Assembly: GCF_014203115.1 (NCBI RefSeq)
Contig: NZ_JACHIJ010000003.1
Coordinates: 310,001-374,000 of the forward strand
Reading direction: 5' to 3'
Source of the DNA: Afipia massiliensis
Lineage (GTDB): Bacteria; Pseudomonadota; Alphaproteobacteria; Rhizobiales; Xanthobacteraceae
Length of the DNA stretch: 64,000 bases
Made by a program: the position numbers and the translations under genes. Below are positions 1-8,498 of this stretch, piece after piece. Position 1 is the first letter of the stretch. Every line of letters starts with the position of its first letter. The notes below the pieces were generated by a model. That model worked only from the letters and a program-made list of their open reading frames with translations, made no database searches and had not been told where the DNA came from.

Positions 1-2
1 TG

Positions 3-473
3 GTGATGAGCGTGGTGCGGCTGGCCGTCGGCGTCATTCCGATGACGATACTCGCCATCGCTTTCTTCGGTTTCAACCTGTTCGGTTTCGGCTTCGCGCT
101 GGTGGCATTCTTCTGCAACCTGATCTTCACGAGTTGGTCGTTCGGGCTGATCTCGTCGGGGCTGGTACTGCGCAACGGCATGGGCGCCGAGGGATTGGCG
201 TGGACTCTGATGTTCGCGCTGCTGCCGCTGACCTGCGTCTATTACCCGGTCTCGGTGTTGCCAGAGTGGCTGCAGGTGGTGGCGTGGATGTTGCCGCCGA
301 CTTATGTCTTTGAAGGCATGCGGGCCTTGCTGATCGACCAGGTGTTCCGCGCCGATCTGATGATCCAGGCACTGGCGATCAATGTGGTTCTGTTTGCCAT
401 ATCGACTGTGGCCTTTTTGCTGCTGCTGAAAAGCGCCCGAAAGCACGGTTCCCTGGTCCAGAGCGGCGAATAG
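3..473 (+). CDS. ABC-2 type transporter permease, C-terminal part
   Basis: This is the 3' part of a membrane permease gene whose start lies before the window. The visible 156 residues contain about four hydrophobic helices, including a long one near residues 10-45 and a final one near 120-145. The layout, with a conserved helix-breaking stretch around YYPVSVLPEWLQ followed by PPTYVFEGMR, is typical of the last half of ABC-2 family permeases that export drugs, lipids or polysaccharides with a separate ATPase. The ATPase would be expected upstream, out of view. The substrate cannot be inferred. The family call is firm and the true start is unknown. Confidence 0.8.
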   Translation: MMSVVRLAVGVIPMTILAIAFFGFNLFGFGFALVAFFCNLIFTSWSFGLISSGLVLRNGMGAEGLAWTLMFALLPLTCVYYPVSVLPEWLQVVAWMLPPTYVFEGMRALLIDQVFRADLMIQALAINVVLFAISTVAFLLLLKSARKHGSLVQSGE

Positions 474-591
474 CGCTGGAAAACAGGGGCCGCCCCTTAA
501 TTAAGGGCTGGCCTGTAGATTCGTCGGATTGACGCATTGTCGCAGTCCAGCGCAGTATGCTGCGCTGCGAAACCGGGATCGAGGAATCACT

Positions 592-1917
592 ATGCCGATA
601 GGCGAATTTGGCAGGCCGCCAGAGCTGCCGTCCGAGGTCAGTCCTGCGCTGACCACGCCCATGTACTGGATGTACGAAATGGGCCAGGCCTCGCTCAATC
701 CGGCGCGTGCGGTGGCGGACATGACGAAGCTGTGGTTCGAGAACCCGTTCAATCCGCTCGCCAGCACCGAATTTGGAAAATCGATCGCTGCCGGCTGCGA
801 ACTGTTCGAGCGCACCACGCGCCGCTACGGCAAGCCGGAATGGGGTCTGCATGACACCGAAGTCAACGGCATGCGGGTTCCCGTCGAGATCAAGACGGTC
901 TGGGAAAAGCCGTTCTGCCGCTTGCTGCATTTCGAGCGCAAGCTCACCCAGCCGCTGCGCGCGCCGCATCCGCGCGTGCTCATCGTCGCGCCGATGTCGG
1001 GACACTACGCGACGCTGCTGCGCGGCACCGTCGAAGCTTTCCTGCCGGCGCATGACGTCTACATCACCGATTGGGCCGATGCCCGCATGGTGCCGGTGGC
1101 GCAGGGCCGTTTCGATCTCGACGACTATGTCGATTACGTCATCGAGATGATCCACGCGCTCAAGGGCGACGTGCATGTTGTGGCTGTGTGCCAGCCGTCC
1201 GTGCCGGTGCTGGCTGCGGTGTCGATTATGGAAGCCGACAAGGATCCTTACTTCCCGACTTCGATGACCCTGATGGGCGGCCCGATCGACACGCGGCGCA
1301 ATCCGACCGGCGTGAACGATCTCGCTGAGCAAAAAGGGATCGAATGGTTCCGCAACAACGTCATCACCAAGGTGCCGTTCCCGCATCCGGGATTCATGCG
1401 CGACGTCTATCCGGGCTTCCTTCAGCTCACCGGCTTCATGAGCATGAACCTCGACCGCCATGTCGATGCGCACAAGAACCTGTTCAGCAACCTCGTCAAA
1501 GGTGACGGCGATCTCGTCGACAAGCATGTGGAGTTCTACGACGAGTACCTGGCGGTGATGGACCTCACCGCCGAGTTCTATCTGCAGACCGTCGATCTGG
1601 TGTTCGTGAAACACGCTCTGCCGAAGGGCGAGATGAAGCATCGCGGCAAGCTGGTCGATCCGTCGAAGATCGAGCGCGTTGCGCTGATGACGGTCGAAGG
1701 TGAGAACGACGATATTTCGGGTTTGGGTCAGACCGAAGCCACGCACGGACTGTGCAGTTCGATTCCGGATGCGCGGCGAGTGCATTATGTGCAGAAGGGC
1801 GTCGGCCATTACGGCGTGTTCAACGGCTCCCGCTTCAGGTCGGAAATCGTCCCTCGAATCTCCGATTTCATGCAGTCGTCGGCCCATACCAAGCGGGCTC
1901 TGGCAGCTGCGGAATAG
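592..1917 (+). CDS. phaZ: Intracellular polyhydroxyalkanoate depolymerase
   Basis: This enzyme hydrolyses native intracellular poly-3-hydroxybutyrate granules to mobilise stored carbon. The 441-residue product begins in the family style (MYWMYEMG near residue 24) and has an alpha/beta-hydrolase core. The nucleophile elbow reads AVCQPSVP with Cys200 where lipases have Ser, which is the hallmark of cytoplasmic PhaZ enzymes. An acidic residue in GENDDISG and the late GVGHYG His complete the likely triad. I chose the ATG at 592 because a GAGG-type ribosome site precedes it; an in-frame upstream start at 529 has no such site. The gene stands alone and is followed at once by a hairpin terminator. 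Function is confident. Confidence 0.9.
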   Translation: MPIGEFGRPPELPSEVSPALTTPMYWMYEMGQASLNPARAVADMTKLWFENPFNPLASTEFGKSIAAGCELFERTTRRYGKPEWGLHDTEVNGMRVPVEIKTVWEKPFCRLLHFERKLTQPLRAPHPRVLIVAPMSGHYATLLRGTVEAFLPAHDVYITDWADARMVPVAQGRFDLDDYVDYVIEMIHALKGDVHVVAVCQPSVPVLAAVSIMEADKDPYFPTSMTLMGGPIDTRRNPTGVNDLAEQKGIEWFRNNVITKVPFPHPGFMRDVYPGFLQLTGFMSMNLDRHVDAHKNLFSNLVKGDGDLVDKHVEFYDEYLAVMDLTAEFYLQTVDLVFVKHALPKGEMKHRGKLVDPSKIERVALMTVEGENDDISGLGQTEATHGLCSSIPDARRVHYVQKGVGHYGVFNGSRFRSEIVPRISDFMQSSAHTKRALAAAE

Positions 1918-1947
1918 GCTTTTTCGGGCATTTAGGGCGAAAAAGCC
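1917..1947 (+). terminator. Hairpin terminator after phaZ
   Basis: A perfect 10-bp inverted repeat starts on the last base of the phaZ stop codon (GGCTTTTTCG at 1917-1926, CGAAAAAGCC at 1938-1947) with an 11-nt loop. It is followed by CGGTTTT. The A/T-rich centre of the stem would let it work in either direction. Confidence 0.7.
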
Positions 1948-1999
1948 CGGTTTTAGGGGGATTTTGGGGCTTTTCGCTCCCGAGTCTTCTGTGAACGTA

Positions 2000-2155
2000 T
2001 AAGCCTTTGAATTTACGATCGATTTTTCCTTCTGCAATTGCGGCGGAGGAGTGAATTCCGGCGGCACTTTCAGAAGCCGGTTCCGGGTTAGAAATGAATC
2101 AAAATTTCATGTTCCATCCCCCCGGATGTAGAGGCTAAGCCTTTAAAACTACGAT
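2000..2155 (+). repeat. Pair of 20-bp imperfect direct repeats upstream of the YgjP-like gene
   Basis: TAAGCCTTTGAATTTACGAT (2000-2019) recurs as TAAGCCTTTAAAACTACGAT (2136-2155), matching at 17 of 20 positions and spaced 136 bp start to start. They lie in the otherwise unremarkable spacer between the phaZ terminator and the next gene. They could be paired regulator sites or the ends of a decayed small duplication. No known consensus was recognised. Confidence 0.4.
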
Positions 2156-2250
2156 ATATTGGGCAAATGATTTGTTTTTGCGCCGATGAATTTCACTGGC
2201 GGCGGATATGGCAGAATCCCGGCGAATTCCTGCTGTCTGGACCCGCTGAC

Positions 2251-3006
2251 ATGGCCTTTCGTGCTCTCCTTTATCGCCGCCCGACCGAACCGCGCACGCT
2301 CGCGGTCAAAATTGGCTCATCAATCTACGCGATTCAGTTGCGGCGACATCGCCGCGCGCGCCGATACACGTTGCGTATTCATCCGAGCAGGCGTGAAGCC
2401 ATTCTCACCATGCCTCCGCGCGGAAATCTGATTGAAGCCAAGGACTTCGCGCAGCGTCACGGCGCCTGGATCGCCGCGCGTCTCGGTGGTTTGCCGAAAG
2501 CCGCGCCGTTTTCACCTGGTACATCGGTGCCGTTGCGCGGAAATTTGCACCGGATCGTTCATCGTGCCGGCGTACGTGGAACCGTGTGGCCGGAGACACG
2601 CGACAGCGGCGACAAGATTCTGTGTGTTGCGGGTGATTCTGAGTTCATCGATCGTCGCGTCCATGACTTTCTCAAGCGCGAAGCGCGCGCCGCATTGACG
2701 GAAGCCTCGCATCGCTATGCTGACGTGCTCGGTGTCAAGGTGAAGCGGATCACCATTCGCGATCAGTCGAGCCGGTGGGGATCGTGCACCTCCGCAGGCG
2801 CGCTGTCGTTCTCGTGGCGGCTGATTCTCGCGCCGCCTTATGTGCTGGATTACCTTGCGGCACATGAGGTTGCGCATCTGGTCGAGATGAACCACTCGCC
2901 GCGATTCTGGAAAGTGGTCGCCAAAATTTGTCCGGCGACCGAGCGTGCCAAGCGATGGCTCGACACCCACGGCAACGATCTTCATCGTTACGGCATCGAA
3001 GAATAA
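2251..3006 (+). CDS. YgjP-like (DUF45/M48-type) metal-dependent hydrolase
   Basis: This is a predicted zinc metallopeptidase of the YgjP/SprT-like DUF45 family. Its signature HEVAHLVEMNHSPRFW holds the HExxH zinc motif plus the third His downstream. SRWGSC, conserved in this family before the active site, is also present. The N-terminal half contains the usual RRARRYTLRI strand. An ATG at 2251 gives the start MAFRALLYRRP, which fits family members; an in-frame ATG at 2167 would add 28 residues without similarity to the family, so I prefer 2251 with moderate confidence. The gene converges with the penicillin-binding protein gene across a shared hairpin. The physiological substrate is unknown. 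Confidence 0.82.
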   Translation: MAFRALLYRRPTEPRTLAVKIGSSIYAIQLRRHRRARRYTLRIHPSRREAILTMPPRGNLIEAKDFAQRHGAWIAARLGGLPKAAPFSPGTSVPLRGNLHRIVHRAGVRGTVWPETRDSGDKILCVAGDSEFIDRRVHDFLKREARAALTEASHRYADVLGVKVKRITIRDQSSRWGSCTSAGALSFSWRLILAPPYVLDYLAAHEVAHLVEMNHSPRFWKVVAKICPATERAKRWLDTHGNDLHRYGIEE

Positions 3007-3030
3007 CACCTGACCGAGTGGCATGCCGCG

Positions 3031-3059
3031 AGTCTGATTCAGTAAAGCTGAATCAGACT
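3031..3059. terminator. Bidirectional hairpin between convergent genes
   Basis: A perfect 12-bp inverted repeat (AGTCTGATTCAG at 3031-3042, CTGAATCAGACT at 3048-3059) with a 5-nt loop lies between the ends of the YgjP-like gene (+) and the penicillin-binding protein gene (-). Its position and symmetry suit a shared terminator, though neither side has a long T run. Confidence 0.65.
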
Positions 3060-3075
3060 TCAGTTATGCGCGCGA

Positions 3076-5358
3076 TCAACGTCGTCCGCCGAAAACCCGA
3101 TCGATCAGCCAGCCATCGAGACCAGCTGCCGATTCAGGGCGGCCGGATGTTTGCGTAACCGGCGGCTGACTTTGTTGCGAAGTGCGCGCGGGCGCATTCG
3201 GCGGCGGGAAATCCTGATTGTTGGACTGCGACGGAGCAGGATAAGGCTGCTGTTGCGGTGAAGGCGCGCGCGAAGTTCCCGGGAACAGGTTGGACAGGAA
3301 TCCGCCCGGCGATTGCATCGAGCCCGGCAACGGTGACGCCGGCACGTTCTGGTGCGCGACTTTCATGAAGCGGGTCCAGACCTCGACCGGCAATCCGCCG
3401 CCGGTCGCCTTTCTGGTCGGAGAGTTATCGTCGTTGCCGAGCCACACGCCGGTGACGAGGTTCGCGGTGTAGCCGATAAACCAGGCATCGCGGAAATCCT
3501 GACTGGTGCCGGTCTTGCCGGCGGCCGACCATCCCGGAATGTCCGCCTTCTTTGCTGTTCCCGTCACAAGCGTCTCGCGCATCATCGCATTCATCATGCC
3601 AACAGCATTCGCGGCGATTACGCGCGCCGGTGGATCGTTGCGGCGCGCATACAGCACCTTGCCCTCGGGAGTGCGGATCCGGTTCACCACATGCGGCGAG
3701 ACGGCGAGGCCGCCATTGGCGAACGGCGCGTAGGCGCCTACCAATTCGTTGAGCGACACTTCCGAGGTGCCGAGCGAGATCGTCGCGTTGGGCTCGAGCT
3801 TCGAGGCAATCCCGAGCCGATGCGCGGTGCGCACCACATTGGCGGGGCCGACTTCAAGGCCGAGACGCACGGCCACGGTGTTCAGCGACATCGACAGCGC
3901 CTGCGTCAGCGTCACCGGTCCGAAATATTCGCGGCTGTAATTCTCCGGCCGCCAGCCCTTGACGTCGAGCGGCGCGTCGGGTCGCACCGTGTCAGGCGTC
4001 ATGCCGGCTTCGACGGCGGTGAGATAGACGAACGGCTTGAACGCCGAGCCGGGCTGGCGTTTCGCGGTCACCGCGCGGTTGAACTGGCTTTCCGCATAAT
4101 TGCGCCCGCCCACCATGGCGCGCACCGCGCCGTCCGGCGTCATTGCCACCAGCGCACCCTGCGTGACGTTGAACTTCACGCTCTTGGTGGCCAGTTCGTC
4201 GATGATCGCGGCTTCGGCGATGCTCTGGAGTTTCGGGTCGATCGAAGTTTCCACCACGATGTTCTGGTCGATCTGGCCAACCAGATCGTCGAGCACTTCG
4301 CCGATCCAGTCGGCGACATAGTTGATGGTGCCGGCGCCGACCGGCCTGACGGCATAGGACGGCTTTTCGATCGCGGCCTTGGCCTGCGCGTCGGTGATGA
4401 ACTTCACGTCGGCCATCGCGCTCAGCACGATCTGCGCGCGCCGCTCCGCACCTTCCGGGTTGCGGTTCGGCGCGAGCCGCGACGGCGATTTGACGAGGCC
4501 GGCCAGCATCGCAGATTCCGACAGCGAGACATTGCGTGCAGACTTGCCGAAATACTTCTGCGCCGCGGCCTCGACGCCGTAAGCGCCGGAACCGAAATAG
4601 ACGCGGTTGAGATACAGTTCCAGAATCTCGTTCTTGGAGTATTTGCGCTCCAGCCAGAGCGCCAGTTCGACTTCCTGCAGCTTGCGCTGGAACGTGCGCT
4701 CCTGCGTCAGAAACAGATTCTTGGCGAGCTGCTGGCTCAGGGTCGAACCGCCCTGCGAGACGCCGCGATGCATGAGATTGGCGAAGGCCGCGCGTGCGAT
4801 GCCGGTCGGGTCGAGGCCGAAATGCGAATAGAAGCGGCGGTCCTCGATGGCAATAAACGCCTTCGGCAGATGGGGCGGCAGATCTTTCAGCGAGACGTTG
4901 GCGCCCGGCATTTCGCCGCGTGTGGCGATGACGGTGCCGTCCATGCCGGTGATCTGGATGGTGGGCGGGCGCTTGGGAATTTCCAGCGACTGGATCGGCG
5001 GCAGTTGCGCGCTGACCCAGACAATCACGCCAGCGGATGCGATGATCGCCCAGAGGCCGAGTACGGCGCCCCAGTACACGACACGGCCGAGGCCGGACCG
5101 CGAGCGTCCCTTCGCTTTGGCTTTACTTTCCTTGCGGGCTGCAGCGCGGGTCTTGCGCGGACGGGTTTCGCGCGGGGCATCGTCTTCGTCGTCATCGACG
5201 GGACGGCTTTTCGCTGCACGACGCTTCGGCTTGACGTCTTCGTCGTCCTCTGGCCCACCGACGCGGTCCCACGGATTGAGGCGGACGCCATCAAGCGATG
5301 CGGCGCCGTCGAATTTCGGCTCCTTGCGACCGCTCTTCTTTTTACGCCCCAACGCCAT
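3076..5358 (-). CDS. Penicillin-binding protein 1A family (bifunctional transglycosylase/transpeptidase)
   Basis: This class A PBP polymerises lipid II into glycan strands and cross-links peptidoglycan in the periplasm. The 760-residue product has a long, basic cytoplasmic N-terminus (about 85 residues rich in Lys, Arg and Asp). One membrane anchor follows near residues 90-115. The GT51 domain carries the EDRRFYSH motif and GSTLSQQLAKN. The transpeptidase domain has the nucleophile motif SAFK (in QPGSAFKPF), SLN and KTGTS. A Pro/Gln/Ser-rich tail ends the protein. ATG at 5358 (MALGRKKKSG) is preferred to an upstream TTG at 5376. It is the only cell-wall polymerase in view and appears to be monocistronic. 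Confidence 0.9.
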   Translation of the reverse strand: MALGRKKKSGRKEPKFDGAASLDGVRLNPWDRVGGPEDDEDVKPKRRAAKSRPVDDDEDDAPRETRPRKTRAAARKESKAKAKGRSRSGLGRVVYWGAVLGLWAIIASAGVIVWVSAQLPPIQSLEIPKRPPTIQITGMDGTVIATRGEMPGANVSLKDLPPHLPKAFIAIEDRRFYSHFGLDPTGIARAAFANLMHRGVSQGGSTLSQQLAKNLFLTQERTFQRKLQEVELALWLERKYSKNEILELYLNRVYFGSGAYGVEAAAQKYFGKSARNVSLSESAMLAGLVKSPSRLAPNRNPEGAERRAQIVLSAMADVKFITDAQAKAAIEKPSYAVRPVGAGTINYVADWIGEVLDDLVGQIDQNIVVETSIDPKLQSIAEAAIIDELATKSVKFNVTQGALVAMTPDGAVRAMVGGRNYAESQFNRAVTAKRQPGSAFKPFVYLTAVEAGMTPDTVRPDAPLDVKGWRPENYSREYFGPVTLTQALSMSLNTVAVRLGLEVGPANVVRTAHRLGIASKLEPNATISLGTSEVSLNELVGAYAPFANGGLAVSPHVVNRIRTPEGKVLYARRNDPPARVIAANAVGMMNAMMRETLVTGTAKKADIPGWSAAGKTGTSQDFRDAWFIGYTANLVTGVWLGNDDNSPTRKATGGGLPVEVWTRFMKVAHQNVPASPLPGSMQSPGGFLSNLFPGTSRAPSPQQQPYPAPSQSNNQDFPPPNAPARTSQQSQPPVTQTSGRPESAAGLDGWLIDRVFGGRR

Positions 5359-5555
5359 CCAAACCCGTGCCGGCAATGCTGATTGTGCAAGGCATGCAGG
5401 CTAGCGGCGGCGGTTTAAAGGCGCGTTACGCAAAGGTTAACGAGGGATTAGATGTTCCGTCGCGGCATGCCAGAAATGCCGGTCCGAAGTTCTATTGACC
5501 TGGCTTTGCGGATCGACAGAGTCTGTCGGCCAATTTCATGCACAAAGGTAAGATG

Positions 5556-5984
5556 ATGACCGGCCATGTCGATCCCACCAAGGAAGTGTTCGCTGCGTTC
5601 CGCACCAACGATCGTCCCGGTCCGATCCATATGCTGAACCTGGTGCGGCTGCACGCGCAGGCGAAATACCCCGACGGCCGGGCGGCGACCGGCGCGGAGG
5701 CCTATGCCAGTTACGGGCGCGAAAGCGGGCCGGTATTTACCCGGCTCGGCGGTCGGATTGTCTGGCAGGGCAGGTTCGAACTGATGCTGATCGGCCCTTC
5801 AACGGAGCGATGGGATCACTGCTTCATCGCCGAATATCCGAGTGTGGCGGCGTTCGTGGAGATGATCCGCGATCCGGTCTACCGCGAAGCGGTCAAGCAT
5901 CGTCAGGCCGCGGTCGAGGACTCGCGGCTGATCCGCACCGCGCCGATGCAGGTCGGTGCGACCTTCGGTGAAATCCCCGATTAG
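5556..5984 (+). CDS. DUF1330 family protein
   Basis: A small soluble protein of about 142 residues resembling DUF1330, a ferredoxin-like dimeric fold. Recognisable features are the opening GPIHMLNLVRL, the central GGRIVWQG strand, and the IAEYPSVAAFVEMIRDP segment where family members track monomer packing. Biochemical function is unknown for the family. Three in-frame ATGs (5538, 5553, 5556) are possible; AAAGG lies well placed for the 5553/5556 pair, so I chose MTGHVDPT. Its stop codon overlaps the stop of the convergent DUF1304 gene. Confidence 0.7.
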   Translation: MTGHVDPTKEVFAAFRTNDRPGPIHMLNLVRLHAQAKYPDGRAATGAEAYASYGRESGPVFTRLGGRIVWQGRFELMLIGPSTERWDHCFIAEYPSVAAFVEMIRDPVYREAVKHRQAAVEDSRLIRTAPMQVGATFGEIPD

Positions 5985-6346
5985 CGGGCGAGCCAGAGCA
6001 GGACCAGTGCGACGGCGGCGGGAAGCGCCTGCACGATGATGATCCGCTTGCTGACCGAGTAGCCGCCGTACAGTCCGGCGACGATCACGCACAGCAGGAA
6101 GAACATCTTGATCTGGAAGCCGAACGCCGGATTGGGATGGAGCAGGCCCCAGATCAGCCCGGCGGCGAGGAAGCCATTATAAAGCCCCTGATTGGCAGCG
6201 AGCACCGCGGAGGCCTGCGCCTTCTCGATGGTGTTGCCGAACGTCGCCAGACCCTTCGGCTTGGTCCAGAGAAACATCTCCAGCACCAGGAAATAGATGT
6301 GCAGCGCGGCCACCAGCGCGACCAGACCATTGGCAATCAAGCTCAT
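5981..6346 (-). CDS. DUF1304 integral membrane protein
   Basis: A 121-residue, four-helix membrane protein that matches DUF1304 in layout. Helix 1 carries HIYFLVLEMFLWTKP. A loop with GLATFGNT follows, then NQGLYNGFLAAGLIWG and two further hydrophobic segments. The ELEMFLW and NQGLYNGF motifs are the parts I recognise. No activity is established for the family. The gene ends convergently with the DUF1330 gene, the two stops overlapping by four bases, so transcription of one could interfere with the other. Confidence 0.8.
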   Translation of the reverse strand: MSLIANGLVALVAALHIYFLVLEMFLWTKPKGLATFGNTIEKAQASAVLAANQGLYNGFLAAGLIWGLLHPNPAFGFQIKMFFLLCVIVAGLYGGYSVSKRIIIVQALPAAVALVLLWLAR

Positions 6347-6483
6347 CGCAATCTCCCCCAGAAAGAGGGAAACCTAGCAGCAAGCGCGATGATTGCCGAG
6401 GCCTCGATCTTGTCGGAAAACGGAAAGACTTCCCGGATCGCTGCAGCCATGATGGTCGAAATTCACGGTTACGGAAGCCGAAC

Positions 6484-7020
6484 ATGACTGCAGAGCAACC
6501 AAAGCGATTTCATCTCGACCGGCTGGAGACGCCGATCGGAACCGCCTTGCTCGTGACCGACGATCAGGGATTTCTGCGCGCGCTCGACTGGAGCGATTAC
6601 GAGGCGCGGCTGCATCGCCTGCTGCGGCGGCACTACGGCGACTATGTTCTGGAGGGAGCGTCCGCTCCGAAGGACATCGTCGCGGCGCTGACCGGCTACT
6701 TCGCCGGCGATCTCGGCCAGTTGAAGACGATCAAATGGCGGACCAACGGCACAGCATTCCAGCGCAAGGTGTGGAGTGAGCTGCACAAGATACGCGCCGG
6801 CAAGACGTCGAGTTACGGTGCGTTCGCAACGCGGCTGGACGTGCCGAATGCGGCCCGCGCGGTCGGCCTCGCCAACGGCGCCAATCCGGTCAGCGTCGTG
6901 GTGCCGTGTCATCGCCTGATCGGCGCGGACGGCTCGCTCACCGGCTACGGCGGCGGTCTTGCGCGGAAAGAATGGCTGCTTGCGCACGAAGGCGCGGCGT
7001 TCAAGCGCCCCCAAGAATGA
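6484..7020 (+). CDS. ogt: Methylated-DNA--protein-cysteine methyltransferase
   Basis: This suicidal repair protein transfers an alkyl group from O6-alkylguanine in DNA to its own cysteine. The 178-residue product has the N-terminal Ogt domain and a C-terminal DNA-binding domain with the active-site motif VPCHRLIG near residue 140. The arginine-finger helix is visible in FQRKVWSELHKI, and GGGLARKEWLLAHE closes the fold. There is no Ada-type zinc or AraC domain. A second ogt gene lies near 60.5 kb in a very different setting; the two share only the core motifs. The gene is followed by a hairpin separating it from the convergent redox operon. Confidence 0.9.
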   Translation: MTAEQPKRFHLDRLETPIGTALLVTDDQGFLRALDWSDYEARLHRLLRRHYGDYVLEGASAPKDIVAALTGYFAGDLGQLKTIKWRTNGTAFQRKVWSELHKIRAGKTSSYGAFATRLDVPNAARAVGLANGANPVSVVVPCHRLIGADGSLTGYGGGLARKEWLLAHEGAAFKRPQE

Positions 7021-7026
7021 TCCGGA

Positions 7027-7053
7027 CATGATCCTCGAAATTCAAGGATCATG
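7027..7053. terminator. Hairpin between ogt and the redox operon
   Basis: A 9-bp perfect stem (CATGATCCT at 7027-7035, AGGATCATG at 7045-7053) with a 9-nt loop lies between two convergent genes. It resembles the outer arms of the GCATGATC repeat at 42.9 kb, so it may be a member of that repeat family used as a terminator. Confidence 0.55.
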
Positions 7054-7069
7054 CCCGATCAGGATGCGC

Positions 7070-7627
7070 CTAGCTTTGAGCGTTCAGCAGCTTGCCGACG
7101 GTACGGTCGATCTCGTCATATGCACCTTCGCCGGCGTGGCTGTAGACGATGCGGCCGGACTGATCGACGATGTACTGCGCCGGCCAGTACTGGTTGCGGT
7201 AGGCATTCCATGTCGCCGAGTTGTTGTCCTGCGCGACAGGATAAGTAATGCCGTGCCGCTTCAGCGCGGCCTGCACATTGCTCGTCGAACGCTCAAACGG
7301 AAATTCCGGTGTGTGCACGCCGACGATGACGAAGCCCTTGTCCTTGTACTTGGCATAGAGCTTCGTGACATGCGGCAGCGTGTTGACGCAGTTGACGCAG
7401 CCATAGGTCCAGAAGTTTACCATCACGACCTTACCGCGCAGGCCTGCGATCGTCAGCGGGCCGGAATTCTGCCAGTTGGTGAGGCCGCTGAATTCAGGCG
7501 CGGCGGCTTTCGTCTCCACCATCTGGATCGTTGAGGCTGCGCTGCCCGCGTCATCGCTGCGGCCGGGCAGGGTCGAAGCAATCAGCGCGAGTGCGATAAC
7601 CGGAATGCTCATGATGGATCGGCGCAT
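7070..7627 (-). CDS. Exported thioredoxin-like (redoxin/AhpC-TSA type) protein
   Basis: A 185-residue periplasmic thiol-disulfide protein. An N-terminal signal segment (about residues 5-23) precedes a thioredoxin fold with the active-site WTYGCVNC (Cys77, Cys80). VGVHTPEFPFE and the cis-Pro region QYWPAQYIVD are typical of the redoxins found beside CcdA-type proteins. The ATG at 7627 follows a strong AAGGAGA site; longer in-frame starts run through the upstream gene and are shadows. It lies 17 nt after ccdA on the same strand, so CcdA probably delivers electrons from cytoplasmic thioredoxin to this protein. The final target (cytochrome c maturation, DsbC-like repair or peroxide handling) is not shown. 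Confidence 0.88.
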   Translation of the reverse strand: MRRSIMSIPVIALALIASTLPGRSDDAGSAASTIQMVETKAAAPEFSGLTNWQNSGPLTIAGLRGKVVMVNFWTYGCVNCVNTLPHVTKLYAKYKDKGFVIVGVHTPEFPFERSTSNVQAALKRHGITYPVAQDNNSATWNAYRNQYWPAQYIVDQSGRIVYSHAGEGAYDEIDRTVGKLLNAQS

Positions 7628-7644
7628 GGAAATCTCCTTCGGCG

Positions 7645-8340
7645 TTACAGGCCGGTCTGGCCATTGGGATAAAACTGGGTCAGCCACGCCACGGCGAGCG
7701 TGTCGTATTGAAAGTAGGTCGCGGCGGCGAAGGCGATCACGATCACGCCGAAACCCTGCTGCAGCCGCGGCGCGATCCGCGCGAGACTGCGCACGCGCGC
7801 GGTCACGGCCTGTCCGCCATAGGCAATGAGCAGCATCGGGACTGCCGCGCCGACGGCATACGTCACCAGCAGCAGCGAGGCCCATGCGGTGTCCTTCGAT
7901 GTTGCAATGACCGTCAGGATCGAGCCGAGCACCGGACCGGCGCAGGGCGTCCACACCAGGCCCAGCGTGGTGCCGAGGATGAATCCGCCGAGCAGGCCCT
8001 GACGGTCGCGCGGTGTGGTGTCCTGCTGCGTCAGACCGGCGAGCCGGATCGACAGCCACTCGAACGGCGCGGGCCAGATCATCAGCACGCCGAAGATCGC
8101 GAGCAGAACAGCCGCGCCGTCGCGCAGTACGTTCGGGTCGAAATCAAAAATGCGCGTCAGTGCGCTGAGCGCCAGCGCGACAACCGAGAATGCAAGCACG
8201 AAGCCTGCGGCGATGAACGCCGGGCGAAGCCGGCTGGTCTGTCCCATCGACGCGCCGAGCAGGATCGGCAGCACCGGGAGTGTGCAGGGGGCCGCAATGG
8301 TGACGACGCCGGCCAGCGCCGCGAGAAGAAGATTGAACAC
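7645..8340 (-). CDS. ccdA: CcdA/DsbD-type transmembrane electron carrier
   Basis: A 231-residue polytopic membrane protein of the CcdA family, which carries reducing equivalents across the inner membrane. About six helices are visible. The paired cysteine motifs APCTLPVLP near the N-terminus and WTPCAGPVLG in helix 4 are diagnostic. The start is GTG at 8340, giving MFNLLLAALAG immediately before the first cysteine motif. No strong ribosome site is evident, but there is no better upstream start. It is the first gene of a two-gene unit with the thioredoxin-like protein. Confidence 0.85.
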   Translation of the reverse strand: MFNLLLAALAGVVTIAAPCTLPVLPILLGASMGQTSRLRPAFIAAGFVLAFSVVALALSALTRIFDFDPNVLRDGAAVLLAIFGVLMIWPAPFEWLSIRLAGLTQQDTTPRDRQGLLGGFILGTTLGLVWTPCAGPVLGSILTVIATSKDTAWASLLLVTYAVGAAVPMLLIAYGGQAVTARVRSLARIAPRLQQGFGVIVIAFAAATYFQYDTLAVAWLTQFYPNGQTGL

Positions 8341-8446
8341 GATTGAGGTCCGCCGAAACTCTTAAGCCACCGCGCGCATGACGGCGCGGCCACAGGATGG
8401 GTTCGGGGGAATCTTCGGGGAGGCGGCCAGAATGTTACCACGCATG

Positions 8447-8466
8447 GCGTCACGTGTTCGTGACGC
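8447..8466. terminator. Hairpin between tonB and ccdA
   Basis: A perfect 8-bp stem with a TGTT tetraloop (GCGTCACG at 8447-8454, CGTGACGC at 8459-8466) lies just past the tonB stop. It has no T run, so termination is an inference from position. Confidence 0.4.
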
Positions 8467-8498
8467 GGGCGTGAGACGCGATCACGCGGCGGATGTGG

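Noticed and set aside
379..2067. 562-codon open frame on the minus strand
   Set aside because: It lies opposite phaZ, whose protein has clear catalytic motifs. The antisense product is His/Arg-rich with no recognisable domain, as expected from GC-rich antisense frames.
3352..5382. 676-codon open frame opposite the penicillin-binding protein
   Set aside because: It is antisense to a well-supported class A PBP gene, and its Arg/Asp/Gly-rich translation shows no family features.
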